Assembly: GCA_029259935.1 (NCBI GenBank)
Contig: JAJDEH010000141.1
Coordinates: 1 to 27,992 of the forward strand
DNA length: 27,992 bases
Reading direction: 5' to 3'
Origin: Planctomycetota bacterium
GTDB lineage: Bacteria > Planctomycetota > Planctomycetia > Pirellulales > Pirellulaceae
The translations under genes were made by a program, and so were the position numbers. Under the pieces are notes generated by a model that ran no database searches, was not told the origin of the DNA, and saw nothing but the letters and a program-made list of their open reading frames with translations. This document shows, piece by piece, positions 16,768 through 24,911 of this stretch (position 1 is the first letter of the stretch; each line of letters begins with the position of its first letter).

Positions 16768-17019
16768 GTTGGCTGTAGCCAGCGTGGAGGTGCTGGGCTC
16801 GGGGAAATGGCACTTTTTCGGCGAAAGTGAGCTGCGCGGTGTGAACGCGGCCCGTCTTCTCGTTTTTGGACGCTGGCGCAAGATGTTTCTCGGACGCGAT
16901 TTGCGTCGAACTCCACCGCACTTGCCCAATCCAACTTCACTTGCGGGAAAACCGCTCGGTGCCGTACACTTCTCCTTCCATATTTCATTCCCGTGGTTTC
17001 AGCACGTCAGAGAGCCGAT
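16768..17019. other. Gap before the DUF4254 gene
   Basis: 252 bp with small open frames on both strands, none with a domain or a good ribosome-binding site. GGCTGTAGCC is a tiny palindrome just after the EEP stop. No clear terminator or promoter. Confidence 0.35.
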
Positions 17020-17625
17020 ATGATCGACGTCGAACAGATAACCAAGCTGCAGCACGAAACGGTCGCCCGCTGGCACCAGCAAGATGTTGATAATCTATTT
17101 GACGGCGTGTACGCCATCGCTTGCAAGCAGCACAGTTTCAACTTTCTGTTGTGGCACGAAGAAGATATCGCCCGCAGCCCCGATGTTGGCGACCAACGCG
17201 TCGCGGCGGTAAAGCGGGCTATCGACCGCTACAACCAACAGCGCAACGATTGGATCGAGAAGATCGACGACTGGATGAGCGAGCAGCTTGAACTGAGGAC
17301 CGTCACGCCCGCGGCCGACGCCCCGCTCAACACGGAAACACCCGGTTCGGTGGTCGATCGGTTGTCGATTATGTCGTTGCGGATCTACCATCTGGAAGAG
17401 CAGGCTCAGCGGTCCGACGCCACGCCCGAGCACATCGAGTCGGTGAAGAACAAGCTGGCAGTCTGCTTGCTGCAGCACGACGACCTTTCGAATTCGCTAT
17501 CCCAATTGCTCGACGACATCCAGGCGGGGCGCAAACGCCACAAGACGTATCGCCAGTTCAAGATGTACAACGACCCCACGCTGAACCCCTATCTGTATCG
17601 CGCGCAAGAGCGTCTGGCTGGATAG
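17020..17625 (+). CDS. DUF4254 family protein
   Basis: About 201 residues, no export signal, mostly charged alpha-helix. The motif [18 protein letters not shown], then [24 protein letters not shown], is the pattern I associate with DUF4254, a family of unknown function often near cell-surface glycosylation genes. The C-terminal half ([36 protein letters not shown]) looks like a coiled coil. It ends [20 protein letters not shown]. Start: the ATG at 17020; an in-frame GTG at 16993 would add nine residues without a better ribosome-binding site. The next gene, an EEP membrane protein, starts 8 bp downstream, so they are very likely co-expressed. Confidence 0.75.
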   Translation: MIDVEQITKLQHETVARWHQQDVDNLFDGVYAIACKQHSFNFLLWHEEDIARSPDVGDQRVAAVKRAIDRYNQQRNDWIEKIDDWMSEQLELRTVTPAADAPLNTETPGSVVDRLSIMSLRIYHLEEQAQRSDATPEHIESVKNKLAVCLLQHDDLSNSLSQLLDDIQAGRKRHKTYRQFKMYNDPTLNPYLYRAQERLAG

Positions 17626-17633
17626 CCGCTGCC

Positions 17634-18590
17634 ATGGCCCAAGAGAACAGTCCGCTAGCAGGATTCGCTTGGACCATTCTACAAGGCATCGTCTTGCTGA
17701 GTTGCCTGGCAACCATGGCTTCGTTCTTTGCGCGGTGGTGGTGGGCCTGCGAATTGGCCGGTCACTTTCGCGTTCCGTGGTTTATCTCGTTGGCGATCGG
17801 AACGCTGATCTTGCTGCTCGGCAAACGGCGGAAGCTGGCGAGCATTGCGGGTATTCTGGCGGTGGTCAATCTGGCCTTCATCGCGCCGCTCTACTTCGGC
17901 GGGGATCGACCGATTTCGAACGACCCGTCCTTGCGGCTGCTGGTCCTCAATGTGCTGACTGCCAACCGTCAACATCAAAACGTACTCGACTTGATCGAGA
18001 AGACCGACCCGGATGTGATCATTCTGTCCGAGGTCAACCAACGTTGGATCGATGCGCTGCGGCCGCTGGATGACCGCTATCCATTCGCGCGCAAACTACC
18101 GCGCGAGCACAACTTTGGCATGGCGATGTTCAGTCGCCGTGAGTTTGGCCAGGTTGATACCGTACTGCTCGACGACCAACTGCCGGCCATCCTTGCCCGA
18201 ATGCAAATTCAAGGCCAGCAGCTAACGATCATCGGTGCCCATGTGTTGCCGCCCTTGGGACGAATTCGGGCGGCGGCCCGCAATCGCCAATTGGCTCAAC
18301 TGGCGGAAGCGGCCGTGTCGGCCCCTGGGGAAGTGGTGCTGGCGGGCGACCTGAATACGACGTCCTGGTCGCCTTTCTTTCAAGATCTGCTGACGGATTC
18401 GCGATTGCGCGACAGCCGCCGCGGCTTTGGAGTGCAAGCAACGTGGAGCGGTCTGTCCGCCATCTTTCGGATTCCCATCGATCATTGTTTGGTGTCCTCG
18501 CAATTGATCGTTGACGACCGCCGCGTAATTCCCGTCGACGGCACGGACCATCATGCTGTCATCATTGATCTGTCCGTCAAGAATCGCTGA
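17634..18590 (+). CDS. Membrane-anchored EEP family phosphoesterase
   Basis: 318 residues. Three hydrophobic segments near 12-36, 47-62 and 68-87 form an N-terminal membrane anchor, as in YafD/VanJ-type proteins. The EEP catalytic domain follows: LLVLNVLTANRQ (N106), ILSEV (E123), IGAHVLPP (H203), LAGDLNTTSWSP (D229, N231), PIDHCLV (D263) and GTDHHAV (D285, H286). The catalytic set is complete. Its domain probably faces the periplasm, but orientation is inferred. It starts 8 bp after the DUF4254 gene, with no strong ribosome-binding site, suggesting coupling. With the exported EEP gene upstream, two related enzymes bracket DUF4254. The substrate is unknown. Confidence 0.87.
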   Translation: MAQENSPLAGFAWTILQGIVLLSCLATMASFFARWWWACELAGHFRVPWFISLAIGTLILLLGKRRKLASIAGILAVVNLAFIAPLYFGGDRPISNDPSLRLLVLNVLTANRQHQNVLDLIEKTDPDVIILSEVNQRWIDALRPLDDRYPFARKLPREHNFGMAMFSRREFGQVDTVLLDDQLPAILARMQIQGQQLTIIGAHVLPPLGRIRAAARNRQLAQLAEAAVSAPGEVVLAGDLNTTSWSPFFQDLLTDSRLRDSRRGFGVQATWSGLSAIFRIPIDHCLVSSQLIVDDRRVIPVDGTDHHAVIIDLSVKNR

Positions 18591-18829
18591 CCTGCCGAGG
18601 CTCGCCGACCTTGCATCTCCCAAATGCCACGGGAAGATCTGAGCGGGTCGATTCGTCGCGTGGTCGACGAAAATCGGCAAATTGCGCTGCCTATCCCCCC
18701 CTGTCCTCCGTGTCGCGTTGAGATTTCCGAATTGTTCGACATTTCTGATTATTCCGGATGCACCGAATTTGCCGATGAAACGGATATCGCTGATTCAATT
18801 GAAGCGTGGTTTCGGGGAGGGAACGGACG

Positions 18830-19804
18830 ATGAATTTGAGATTCAAGGTGCTAGCCATTCTAAGTTTGGCCGTGGCGGTTGTTGGCATCAACCAAGCCGC
18901 GGCCCAGTATCCCTACGTGAGTCAGGGAGATGGCCGTACCCACTTTGTTACGGCGGCACCGATGCAGGCTGTTGGGGCCGCGCCTCAAGCGGCGATGGGG
19001 GGGCGCTATGACCTCAACATGCCCGCGCAGCCAAACTGGGCTTCCCCGGCCATGCACAATTCGTTGGGCGGCGGACAGGCTTGCGATGCCAGCGGCTGTC
19101 ACTGTGGTGCAAATTGGGAAGGCTGTGCAGGTTCTTGTTGGTCTTGCCCTGGTTCATTTCGCCGACCGGGCTCAAGTTATCTGGCGTTCGATGGCAGTTG
19201 GACGTTTCGCATCACACCCTCCTCTCGCACAACGGGATCGGGCGCAGTCTTCGGCGGCGGAGGCACGGGACGAGCACGCATGTCGAACGGGTCCGGACTG
19301 GGAGCAAGAATCGGCTACAACATCAATCCGTCCTGGCGCACCGACGTTAGTTACCAGTTTTTCGAATCGCCCTATCGCTGGACCGCAACTTTCGCCAACG
19401 CTCAGCCCAGCACGTTCAATACCGACATCAAATCCCACATCATTCTTTGGAACACGTATGTACATCCCTGCCAGGGGCTCGCTACGTATGATCCGTACAT
19501 CGGCGGCGGCATAGGAGTCGCGGTTAACGAAATCGGCAACGCGCGCGAAATGTTCACGGGCGGGGGTGGCGCGCTGGTCAAGGGCGACAGCTACATCGAC
19601 TTGGCGGGCAGAGTAACGGCGGGTGTACTCATCCCGGTGACCGAACGAGCTCAAATCGACTTTAGCTGCAACGTGACCTACATAGGTAAAGCGCGAACCA
19701 ACAATACGCGCAACGTCAATGGAGCCGTCCAACCGATCCGCCCCTATGTCTTTGACGACAACTTTATTGGGGCGATCAATCTCGGTTTGATCCTCACGCT
19801 CTAG
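18830..19804 (+). CDS. Cys-rich outer-membrane beta-barrel protein, OMP_b-brl/OmpW type
   Basis: 324 residues. Signal peptide 1-26 (ends NQAAAQ). Residues 85-106 contain six Cys (ACDASGCHCGANWEGCAGSCWSC), the same arrangement as the tandem barrels at the window start, although the barrel is different. Then alternating strands: YLAFDGSWTFRI, GLGARIGYNINPSWRTDVSYQF, DPYIGGGIGVAVNEIG, YIDLAGRVTAGVLIPV, and terminal FIGAINLGLILTL. Small eight-stranded-type barrel; pore or structural role unknown. The ATG at 18830 is favoured because GGGGAGGGA lies upstream and the signal peptide starts there; the frame opens 24 bp earlier with GTG. Confidence 0.82.
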   Translation: MNLRFKVLAILSLAVAVVGINQAAAQYPYVSQGDGRTHFVTAAPMQAVGAAPQAAMGGRYDLNMPAQPNWASPAMHNSLGGGQACDASGCHCGANWEGCAGSCWSCPGSFRRPGSSYLAFDGSWTFRITPSSRTTGSGAVFGGGGTGRARMSNGSGLGARIGYNINPSWRTDVSYQFFESPYRWTATFANAQPSTFNTDIKSHIILWNTYVHPCQGLATYDPYIGGGIGVAVNEIGNAREMFTGGGGALVKGDSYIDLAGRVTAGVLIPVTERAQIDFSCNVTYIGKARTNNTRNVNGAVQPIRPYVFDDNFIGAINLGLILTL

Positions 19805-19891
19805 CAGCGCCACGCTTGGGCCCAATCCGGGTCGTCCTTCGCTGAGACACACCGGCAACTGCCCCGAGGATGATATTTGGGTGCGCGGCCT

Positions 19892-19909
19892 CCGGAAATC
19901 AGTTTCCGG
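19892..19909 (+). terminator. Small hairpin after the barrel gene
   Basis: CCGGAAA and TTTCCGG form a 7-bp stem with a TCAG loop, 88 nt after the stop codon. No T-run follows, so termination is doubtful. Confidence 0.2.
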
Positions 19910-20056
19910 GCACTCTCGAAAATTGCGGGCCGTGATTCTCTCATTCAGCGTCTTGAATCGCGTTGAATCCCGCCTAAAGCTCGCCGATGATCGCGGGGCA
20001 TGTTATCCTGCGGAGGTTTGGGGACCATTCCAAAGTTCAACCTCCAGGGTAATTCC

Positions 20057-20887
20057 ATGAACATTTCTCGCATGCTCTCACGAATGCTGATGGTCGGCAT
20101 GGTCGCGCTGCCGCTGAACATGCATTCTGCCGCTTGGGCGCAGGATCGAACGATTACCGTGATCGGAGTCGGATCGGCTTCGGCGACACCGAACCTTGTG
20201 CGTGTGAAGGGCATCATCGAAGGACGGGGCAAAGACGCCAGTACTGCTTACGAGAGCTATCGAGGCACGAAAACCGCCCTGCAGAAAAAGCTGGCCGATA
20301 ATGAGGAGGGAAAAGTCTCCCTTTCGTTTCTAGGAGAAATAATTACCACGCCTTCGGAATCACTTGCCGCGCGCATGGCGATCGTGGCGGCTCCAGGAGG
20401 GGCCGCGGCGGCGGCACCGTCCGAGATTGTCGTTCGCGAATCGATCGAGGTGCGGATCGCCATGGAAAACGACATGGAACGCATGCAGATTTCCGCCAAA
20501 ATCGCGGAGGCACTCGACGAAGCGAAAGATGCGGGAGTGGTGTTCAAAGCTCTCTCAAGCAGCGCCATGGTCACGCCGTTTCAACAGCAGAATTATCTGG
20601 CGGAATTCTCCGTCAAGAATGGCGAGGCGCTTCGCGACCGAGCATTCGAAGCGGCGATGAAGAACGCCCGACGACGGGCCAAAACTCTGGCTGCCCTGGC
20701 TGGAGGATCGCTCGGCCATGTTGTGTCCGTTGAAGAGTCCCGTCTCGATGAGGAGGAAAACCCTCTTACGGCCGCGATTCTGCTCTCCAGCGGACAACAG
20801 GCCGACACCAAGTCCGAGTTTTCGTCAAACGAGAATCGCGAGATTGAGTTTAAACAACATTTGAAGGTTGTGTTCGAACTGAAGTAG
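20057..20887 (+). CDS. SIMPL domain (DUF541) envelope protein
   Basis: 276 residues. The signal peptide spans about 1-29 (ends HSAAWAQ). The mature protein begins RTITVIGVGSASATPNLVRVKGIIEG, the typical SIMPL/DUF541 opening, and carries the family's C-terminal block KNARRRAKTLAALAGGSLGHVVSVEES. A central Ala-rich insert (AAPGGAAAAAPSE) precedes ESIEVRI. SIMPL proteins are periplasmic or outer-membrane proteins of the YggE type linked to oxidative or envelope stress; the molecular function is not established. The ATG at 20057 is used because the signal peptide starts there; AGGG is 9 nt upstream. It is convergent with the propeller gene on the minus strand. Confidence 0.85.
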   Translation: MNISRMLSRMLMVGMVALPLNMHSAAWAQDRTITVIGVGSASATPNLVRVKGIIEGRGKDASTAYESYRGTKTALQKKLADNEEGKVSLSFLGEIITTPSESLAARMAIVAAPGGAAAAAPSEIVVRESIEVRIAMENDMERMQISAKIAEALDEAKDAGVVFKALSSSAMVTPFQQQNYLAEFSVKNGEALRDRAFEAAMKNARRRAKTLAALAGGSLGHVVSVEESRLDEEENPLTAAILLSSGQQADTKSEFSSNENREIEFKQHLKVVFELK

Positions 20888-20900
20888 CGAGTGCAGCTAG

Positions 20901-20932
20901 GGCTGCTGGATGAACAGGCTGCTGGATGAACA
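20901..20932. repeat. Tandem duplication, 2 x 16 bp
   Basis: The 16-mer GGCTGCTGGATGAACA occurs twice without a gap (20901-20916 and 20917-20932), identical. It starts 13 nt after the SIMPL stop codon. Confidence 0.95.
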
Positions 20933-20942
20933 TCGATCCGGG

Positions 20943-20978
20943 CGACCCCCTCTAACTCCCCCTTGGCAAGGGGGAGAA
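20943..20978. repeat. 36-bp palindromic dispersed repeat, copy A
   Basis: Its core is CTCCCCCTTG-G-CAAGGGGGAG, 10-bp perfect arms around one base. The whole 36 bp recurs at 26796-26831 in reverse orientation. In one frame it reads LPLAKGELEGV, a peptide typical of spurious translations of this repeat type. Here it lies between convergent genes and could serve as a bidirectional terminator. Confidence 0.9.
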
Positions 20979-20981
20979 CCG

Positions 20982-21011
20982 GATTTCCACCGCGACGATT
21001 TCCACCGCGAC
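20982..21011. repeat. Tandem duplication, 2 x 15 bp
   Basis: GATTTCCACCGCGAC is repeated exactly (20982-20996, 20997-21011), three bases after the palindromic repeat. Confidence 0.95.
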
Positions 21012-21043
21012 GATGTCCAGTATTGAAGATGTCCGTTACTGAA
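21012..21043. repeat. Imperfect tandem duplication, 2 x 16 bp
   Basis: GATGTCCAGTATTGAA (21012-21027) is followed by GATGTCCGTTACTGAA (21028-21043), 13 of 16 identical. The second unit overlaps the stop codon and last codons of the propeller gene. Confidence 0.85.
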
Positions 21044-22433
21044 ACTTGAGCGAGTATAAGTCGGCATTCTTCAAAACGAATCGTAAACGCACGGGTTGGC
21101 CGGCCAGTGATTTTACGGAAGATTTGCCACCCCACTTGACCTCGTGTTGAACGAAGTCGCCCGCGGTGGGCGTGCAATTGGCCAGCTTGAAATTCTCGAT
21201 CGGCGTTCCATCGGCTGTTTGCAATTCGACTTGGACGCTGCCGCTGCGGGACGTTTTGCAATTGATGACCAATTTGTCGCCGTCGAACACCAGCGGTTTC
21301 GTCAACAACTCGCCACCCTTGCCAGACGCCCGCGCTGAAACGAAGCCATCCAACCGATACGCAAACCTACGAATACGACTGTCGGGACCCGTGTAATAAG
21401 CCTCCGTCGCGTACACGGAAAGCTCATTGTCATGACCGGGAAGTTGGACGACTCCCCAGCCCATGTAGTTGCTTCGGTTCCCACCGCGATCCTTGGGGGC
21501 GTCTTCGGGCACGACCGGGTCAAGCCAGCGGCGAAAGTTGCGGCCATCGCGGCTGCTCATGAAGGTTGGTTCCACGCGGCTGCTGTCCTTGGGCAAGAAC
21601 CGAGTCGGGAAGCCGAGCAAAATGTGTGGCGCGCGTTCATAGTGTTTGACGGCATTGGTGTAGAGGTGCTGGTTTGGCGCGTCGCCGTAGTCCAGCAGCA
21701 CCGGGTCCGTCCAGTTGACGAAATCTTTCGACGTACCGGTCATGATCGCCCGCACGCCCGCGGTAAACGTGCGATGGTATTCGCGATACACTTTCGCGTG
21801 CGGATCCCAAAATGCCAGATTCTGGGAATCGAAGGCCCCTTCGGTGATCACCGGCTGGTCGTGCAGCAGCGACCAATGAATCGCGTCGGGCGACTTGAAG
21901 ACGTACAAGCCCTTCTTGCCGCGCGGTCGCCCTCGAGAGATCGCCTTGTACCGCGCGTCGGCCGTGCAGTTTGGATTCTCGTCGCGGAACACGGCGAAAC
22001 AATGAGCGCCAATTCCGTCCCACACGATATTGTTCTTTTTGGACCCTTCGAATTCAAACAGGCCGAGTTCCGGCTTGGTCCAGTCAATCCCATTCTTGCT
22101 TTCCGCATAGCAAGTCACTTCGGGGTGCGTTGCCTTTTTCGTTGCCGTATCCCAATGCGACCCACGATAGTACATGCGAAACAAATCGCCGTCGCGAAAG
22201 ATCGTGTAATAGGCGCAGGTGTTGCCTTCCCACGGCTTGTCGGTCACCAGCGCAACTTCACGCGGCTCGGGCCGATGCAGATGCAGCGCCGCATCACCTT
22301 CGAACTTGTCGATTAGAAATTCGTCAACAAGCGGCTCCAGCCGCGAACCAATATTGATGGGTTCGTCGCCGATCACCGAGGAAGAAAAACAAAGCAGTGC
22401 CGCCAGCGCGGTAAGCCACCGAGAAAATGCCAT
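21036..22433 (-). CDS. Exported five-bladed-propeller glycoside-hydrolase-like protein
   Basis: 465 residues with a signal peptide (1-22, LTALAALLCFSSSVIGD). The body looks like a GH32/GH43-type five-bladed propeller, with repeated blade motifs of the kind YYTIFRDGDLFRMYYRGS, CYAESKNGIDWTKPELGLFEF, LYVFKSPDAIHWSLL, AFWDPHAKVYREYHRTF and FMSSRDGRNFRRWLDPV. The last 110 residues form a beta-rich accessory domain (LVINCKTSRSGSVQVELQ). Such exported proteins are frequent in planctomycetes; the substrate is unknown and catalytic residues were not assigned. Start supported by GGAG. It lies 69 bp downstream of the DUF1501 gene on the same strand, so probably one transcript. Confidence 0.75.
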   Translation of the reverse strand: MAFSRWLTALAALLCFSSSVIGDEPINIGSRLEPLVDEFLIDKFEGDAALHLHRPEPREVALVTDKPWEGNTCAYYTIFRDGDLFRMYYRGSHWDTATKKATHPEVTCYAESKNGIDWTKPELGLFEFEGSKKNNIVWDGIGAHCFAVFRDENPNCTADARYKAISRGRPRGKKGLYVFKSPDAIHWSLLHDQPVITEGAFDSQNLAFWDPHAKVYREYHRTFTAGVRAIMTGTSKDFVNWTDPVLLDYGDAPNQHLYTNAVKHYERAPHILLGFPTRFLPKDSSRVEPTFMSSRDGRNFRRWLDPVVPEDAPKDRGGNRSNYMGWGVVQLPGHDNELSVYATEAYYTGPDSRIRRFAYRLDGFVSARASGKGGELLTKPLVFDGDKLVINCKTSRSGSVQVELQTADGTPIENFKLANCTPTAGDFVQHEVKWGGKSSVKSLAGQPVRLRFVLKNADLYSLKFQ

Positions 22434-22502
22434 TCTAAATGTCTCCGTCGTGTCATGGGGTTGGAGCTATGCTACCGCGCCGAACTCGCGTTTCCAATTT
22501 TT

Positions 22503-23885
22503 TCAAGAAAGCATGGCAGCAATCGGCGCATGTTTTTCGATTGGAGCCAGCAACTGTCGAGGCAAGCCGCGCACAAGACGCAATTGGCCCACGTCGAACA
22601 GCACGTGCATGATGGTGGCCATCAAGTTCTCGACGCCCACCGGGTCGCTGTGAGGCACGGCGTTGTTGCGGGTGGCTTGGCCGTTGATTTGGCCTCCGCC
22701 TATTCCGCCGCCGGCCAGAGCCAAAGTACTTAAATTGCCCCAATGGTCGCGGCCCGCGTTCTTGTTGATCTTCGGCGTACGGCCAAAGTCGCCTGTGATG
22801 ACCAACAGCACGTTGTCCAACAGGCCCCGCGATTCAAGATCCGCCAGAAACGCACTGACCGCCTTGTCCAGCGGTCCGCCCAGCATGCGCATTCCCGACG
22901 GCAGGCTCATGAAGTTATTCCCTTTGCCGCCGTGCATGTCCCAGCCTGAGTTCTGCACGGTAATGAATCCGCAGCCCGCCTCGACCAGCCGCCGCGCCAT
23001 CAACATTTGTTTCCCCAGTGAGCAATCGCGAACTTCCTTTTCTCCCACGCGATACATGCTGGTGTCGTATTGTTCGACGGTTCGCGGGTCTTCCTTCGCC
23101 AAGTCGAAGGCATCGGCCGCGGCACCCATCACGACGTCGAAGGCTTGTTGTCGAAACCGATCAACGCCGGCCAGCGATTGTTCGACCTCGGCCTGACGCT
23201 TTAATCGATCCAGTCCCACGAGCAAGTTCCGCCGATCATCCAGTCGCGATTGCGGGATCTTGAGTGTCATGTTGTCCAGCACCGGTCCGCCGCCGTCGGG
23301 ATTGAACGGCGCATAGGCAACTCCCAACTCGCCCGGTTGCGAGCCATCGACAATGCGTTTTTTGGGGTTCTTAAACCGTCCCACGTCGGGAGCAGTAAGC
23401 AACGCCGTGGTGGGCAACCCCGTCGCCGGATGATTGGTTCCCCGCAGCCGCCCATAAACCGTACCCATGCCTCCGGAAAACGAGTTGCCGCCGGACAGCA
23501 CATACGGGACGGCGATGCTGTGGTTGCTGCTAGGGTGATGAAACGAACGGACAAACGCGAACTTGTCGGCGTGCTTGGCAAGCAGTGGAAACGTGCCGCC
23601 CAAAGTAATCCCGGGAACATTGGTTTTCACTTCGCCGGTCATGCTGCGATACGGCGATGGGGCGTGCATGTTGGGATTAAAGGTCTCGATGTGGCTGGGC
23701 CCGCCACCCAGGAACAGCAGCACGACCGCCTTGTCTCGAATGAAAGCTTCCGCCCCGCTGGCCTTGGCGTGGAAGAGACTCGGCAGGGCTAGTCCACCCA
23801 GGCCCAGGCCGCCGATCCTCAACAACTCGCGACGCGAATACCCTTCGCAGGTCCGCTGCCGCGAGGTTGCTTCCAGCGTGAGCAT
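22503..23885 (-). CDS. DUF1501 family Tat-exported protein (sulfatase/phosphatase-like fold)
   Basis: 460 residues. Tat signal SRRELLRIGGLGLGGLALPSL at residues 17-37. DUF1501 hallmarks: VLLFLGGGPSHIETFNPNM (55-73), SNHSIAVPYVLSG (120-132), GWDMHGG (314-320), VITGDFGRTPKI (362-373) and GRDHW (378-382), the metal-binding positions of the alkaline-phosphatase-like superfamily. The activity of DUF1501 is not established. In planctomycetes it is often paired with a DUF1549/DUF1553 cytochrome-type protein; none is adjacent here. Start ATG with TGGAG eight nt upstream. The next gene in the transcript encodes the propeller hydrolase. Confidence 0.93.
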   Translation of the reverse strand: MLTLEATSRQRTCEGYSRRELLRIGGLGLGGLALPSLFHAKASGAEAFIRDKAVVLLFLGGGPSHIETFNPNMHAPSPYRSMTGEVKTNVPGITLGGTFPLLAKHADKFAFVRSFHHPSSNHSIAVPYVLSGGNSFSGGMGTVYGRLRGTNHPATGLPTTALLTAPDVGRFKNPKKRIVDGSQPGELGVAYAPFNPDGGGPVLDNMTLKIPQSRLDDRRNLLVGLDRLKRQAEVEQSLAGVDRFRQQAFDVVMGAAADAFDLAKEDPRTVEQYDTSMYRVGEKEVRDCSLGKQMLMARRLVEAGCGFITVQNSGWDMHGGKGNNFMSLPSGMRMLGGPLDKAVSAFLADLESRGLLDNVLLVITGDFGRTPKINKNAGRDHWGNLSTLALAGGGIGGGQINGQATRNNAVPHSDPVGVENLMATIMHVLFDVGQLRLVRGLPRQLLAPIEKHAPIAAMLS

Positions 23886-24032
23886 GTCAGTTCTCCAAGT
23901 TCCCTTTTCGCGGTCTTCAGGCGTCCAGGTGGCACCAATTAAACATCAGTCAACGCCGATCTATTCTATGGGTAATCCGTACTCTCTTCCACTCATCTGC
24001 TTCTAGGCGTTCCGAATTGGCTTCTGAGAATT

Positions 24033-24734
24033 CTACTGGGAAGCAGGAAGTTGCGACGTCGCGGCCTCCCAACCGGCGAGAACAATTGCTGGCCGCTCTT
24101 TGTTGTCGGGAACAAGACGGACAAGCTGGCCGTCAGCGTTACCCCAAGCCACATACCGAGAGTTGTTGCGCAGCACGATCAGATACCGATCCAGCTTTTT
24201 CGAGGCACCGTCGAACGTAACGGTGTCCGTGCCATGATGGGTGATTTTCAAGGCGAGGAACAGCGGCTTGCGATTTGGATGAATCCACAGCCCAGAGAAT
24301 TCCTGCTGGCCCGCTCGCCGCCGGTCGTAACGCCGCACCAGCAGAAACGTGTCCGTCCAATCCGGCGCCGAGGTGACAATGACGCCGGGCGGACAGTCGA
24401 GCTGATCGATTTGGCCATCGTCACGAGTTACGGTCGCCTTGCCGTTCTTGTTGCTGGCGGTCGCGGTTTGTTGTTCTGCTGGCCCGGCAGTTACCCGCGC
24501 AAATTTGAGCCTGCCATTGTTGTCAAAGCGAGACATCAGCGTCAGTTTATTCGATCCGCGTTGAGTGATGCTCGTGAAGCGCTGGCCATCACTCAGGCGC
24601 TCTACCTTGATTTCGGTTTCAGGTTGAAATCCTGTACCGGCCGGGCGGAGATAGCGGGCTATTTCCACCTTCTCTTCCGCGGACAGCACCGAGTGGCTGA
24701 GCAGGATCAACAGAACCGCAGCTTGAATTCGCAT
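24033..24734 (-). CDS. Exported hypothetical protein
   Basis: 233 residues, family not recognised. Signal peptide at 1-19 (MRIQAAVLLILLSHSVLSA). The mature part appears beta-rich with regular polar/hydrophobic alternation: FTSITQRGSNKLTLMSRFDNNGRL, GLWIHPNRKPLFLALKITHHG, TVTFDGASKKLDRYLIVLRNNS, YVAWGNADGQLVRLVPDNKERP. That looks like a single beta-sandwich or barrel domain. There is no Cys pair or lipobox. It lies 147 bp upstream of the DUF1501 gene on the same strand and may be co-expressed. The ribosome-binding site is weak. Coding is supported by the signal peptide and length, not by a family match. Confidence 0.65.
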   Translation of the reverse strand: MRIQAAVLLILLSHSVLSAEEKVEIARYLRPAGTGFQPETEIKVERLSDGQRFTSITQRGSNKLTLMSRFDNNGRLKFARVTAGPAEQQTATASNKNGKATVTRDDGQIDQLDCPPGVIVTSAPDWTDTFLLVRRYDRRRAGQQEFSGLWIHPNRKPLFLALKITHHGTDTVTFDGASKKLDRYLIVLRNNSRYVAWGNADGQLVRLVPDNKERPAIVLAGWEAATSQLPASQ

Positions 24735-24878
24735 GACCGGGAGCCCGTCGCTTAATGTTGGTGATAATAATTCTGCTTCACTATCTCGTTTCCACGAACC
24801 ATAAGCAACTCTATTTCATATTCGCCGACAGCCGGAATGCCGTCGCCCGCGGACTCCAAACGCCGCTCACGCCTGCTC

Positions 24879-24902
24879 TTGGGCCGGATCTTGATCTATA
24901 AT
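24879..24902 (+). promoter_or_regulatory. Candidate promoter giving a near-leaderless ABC transporter mRNA
   Basis: A perfect TATAAT (24897-24902) lies 9 bp before the chosen ATG at 24912, and no Shine-Dalgarno sequence precedes that ATG. Transcription would start about at 24909, leaving three bases of leader. A good -35 at 17 bp is absent (TTGGGC is 12 bp away). Motif evidence only. Confidence 0.4.
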
Positions 24903-24911
24903 CACCCCACC

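Noticed and set aside
16769..17023. Small plus-strand gene between EEP and DUF4254
   Set aside because: No ribosome-binding site, no domain, and overlaps the start of the DUF4254 gene.
20593..21261. Minus-strand frame containing LPLAKGELEGV
   Set aside because: The peptide is a translation of the 36-bp palindromic repeat; the same words appear in a frame at 26654-26932 over the other copy.
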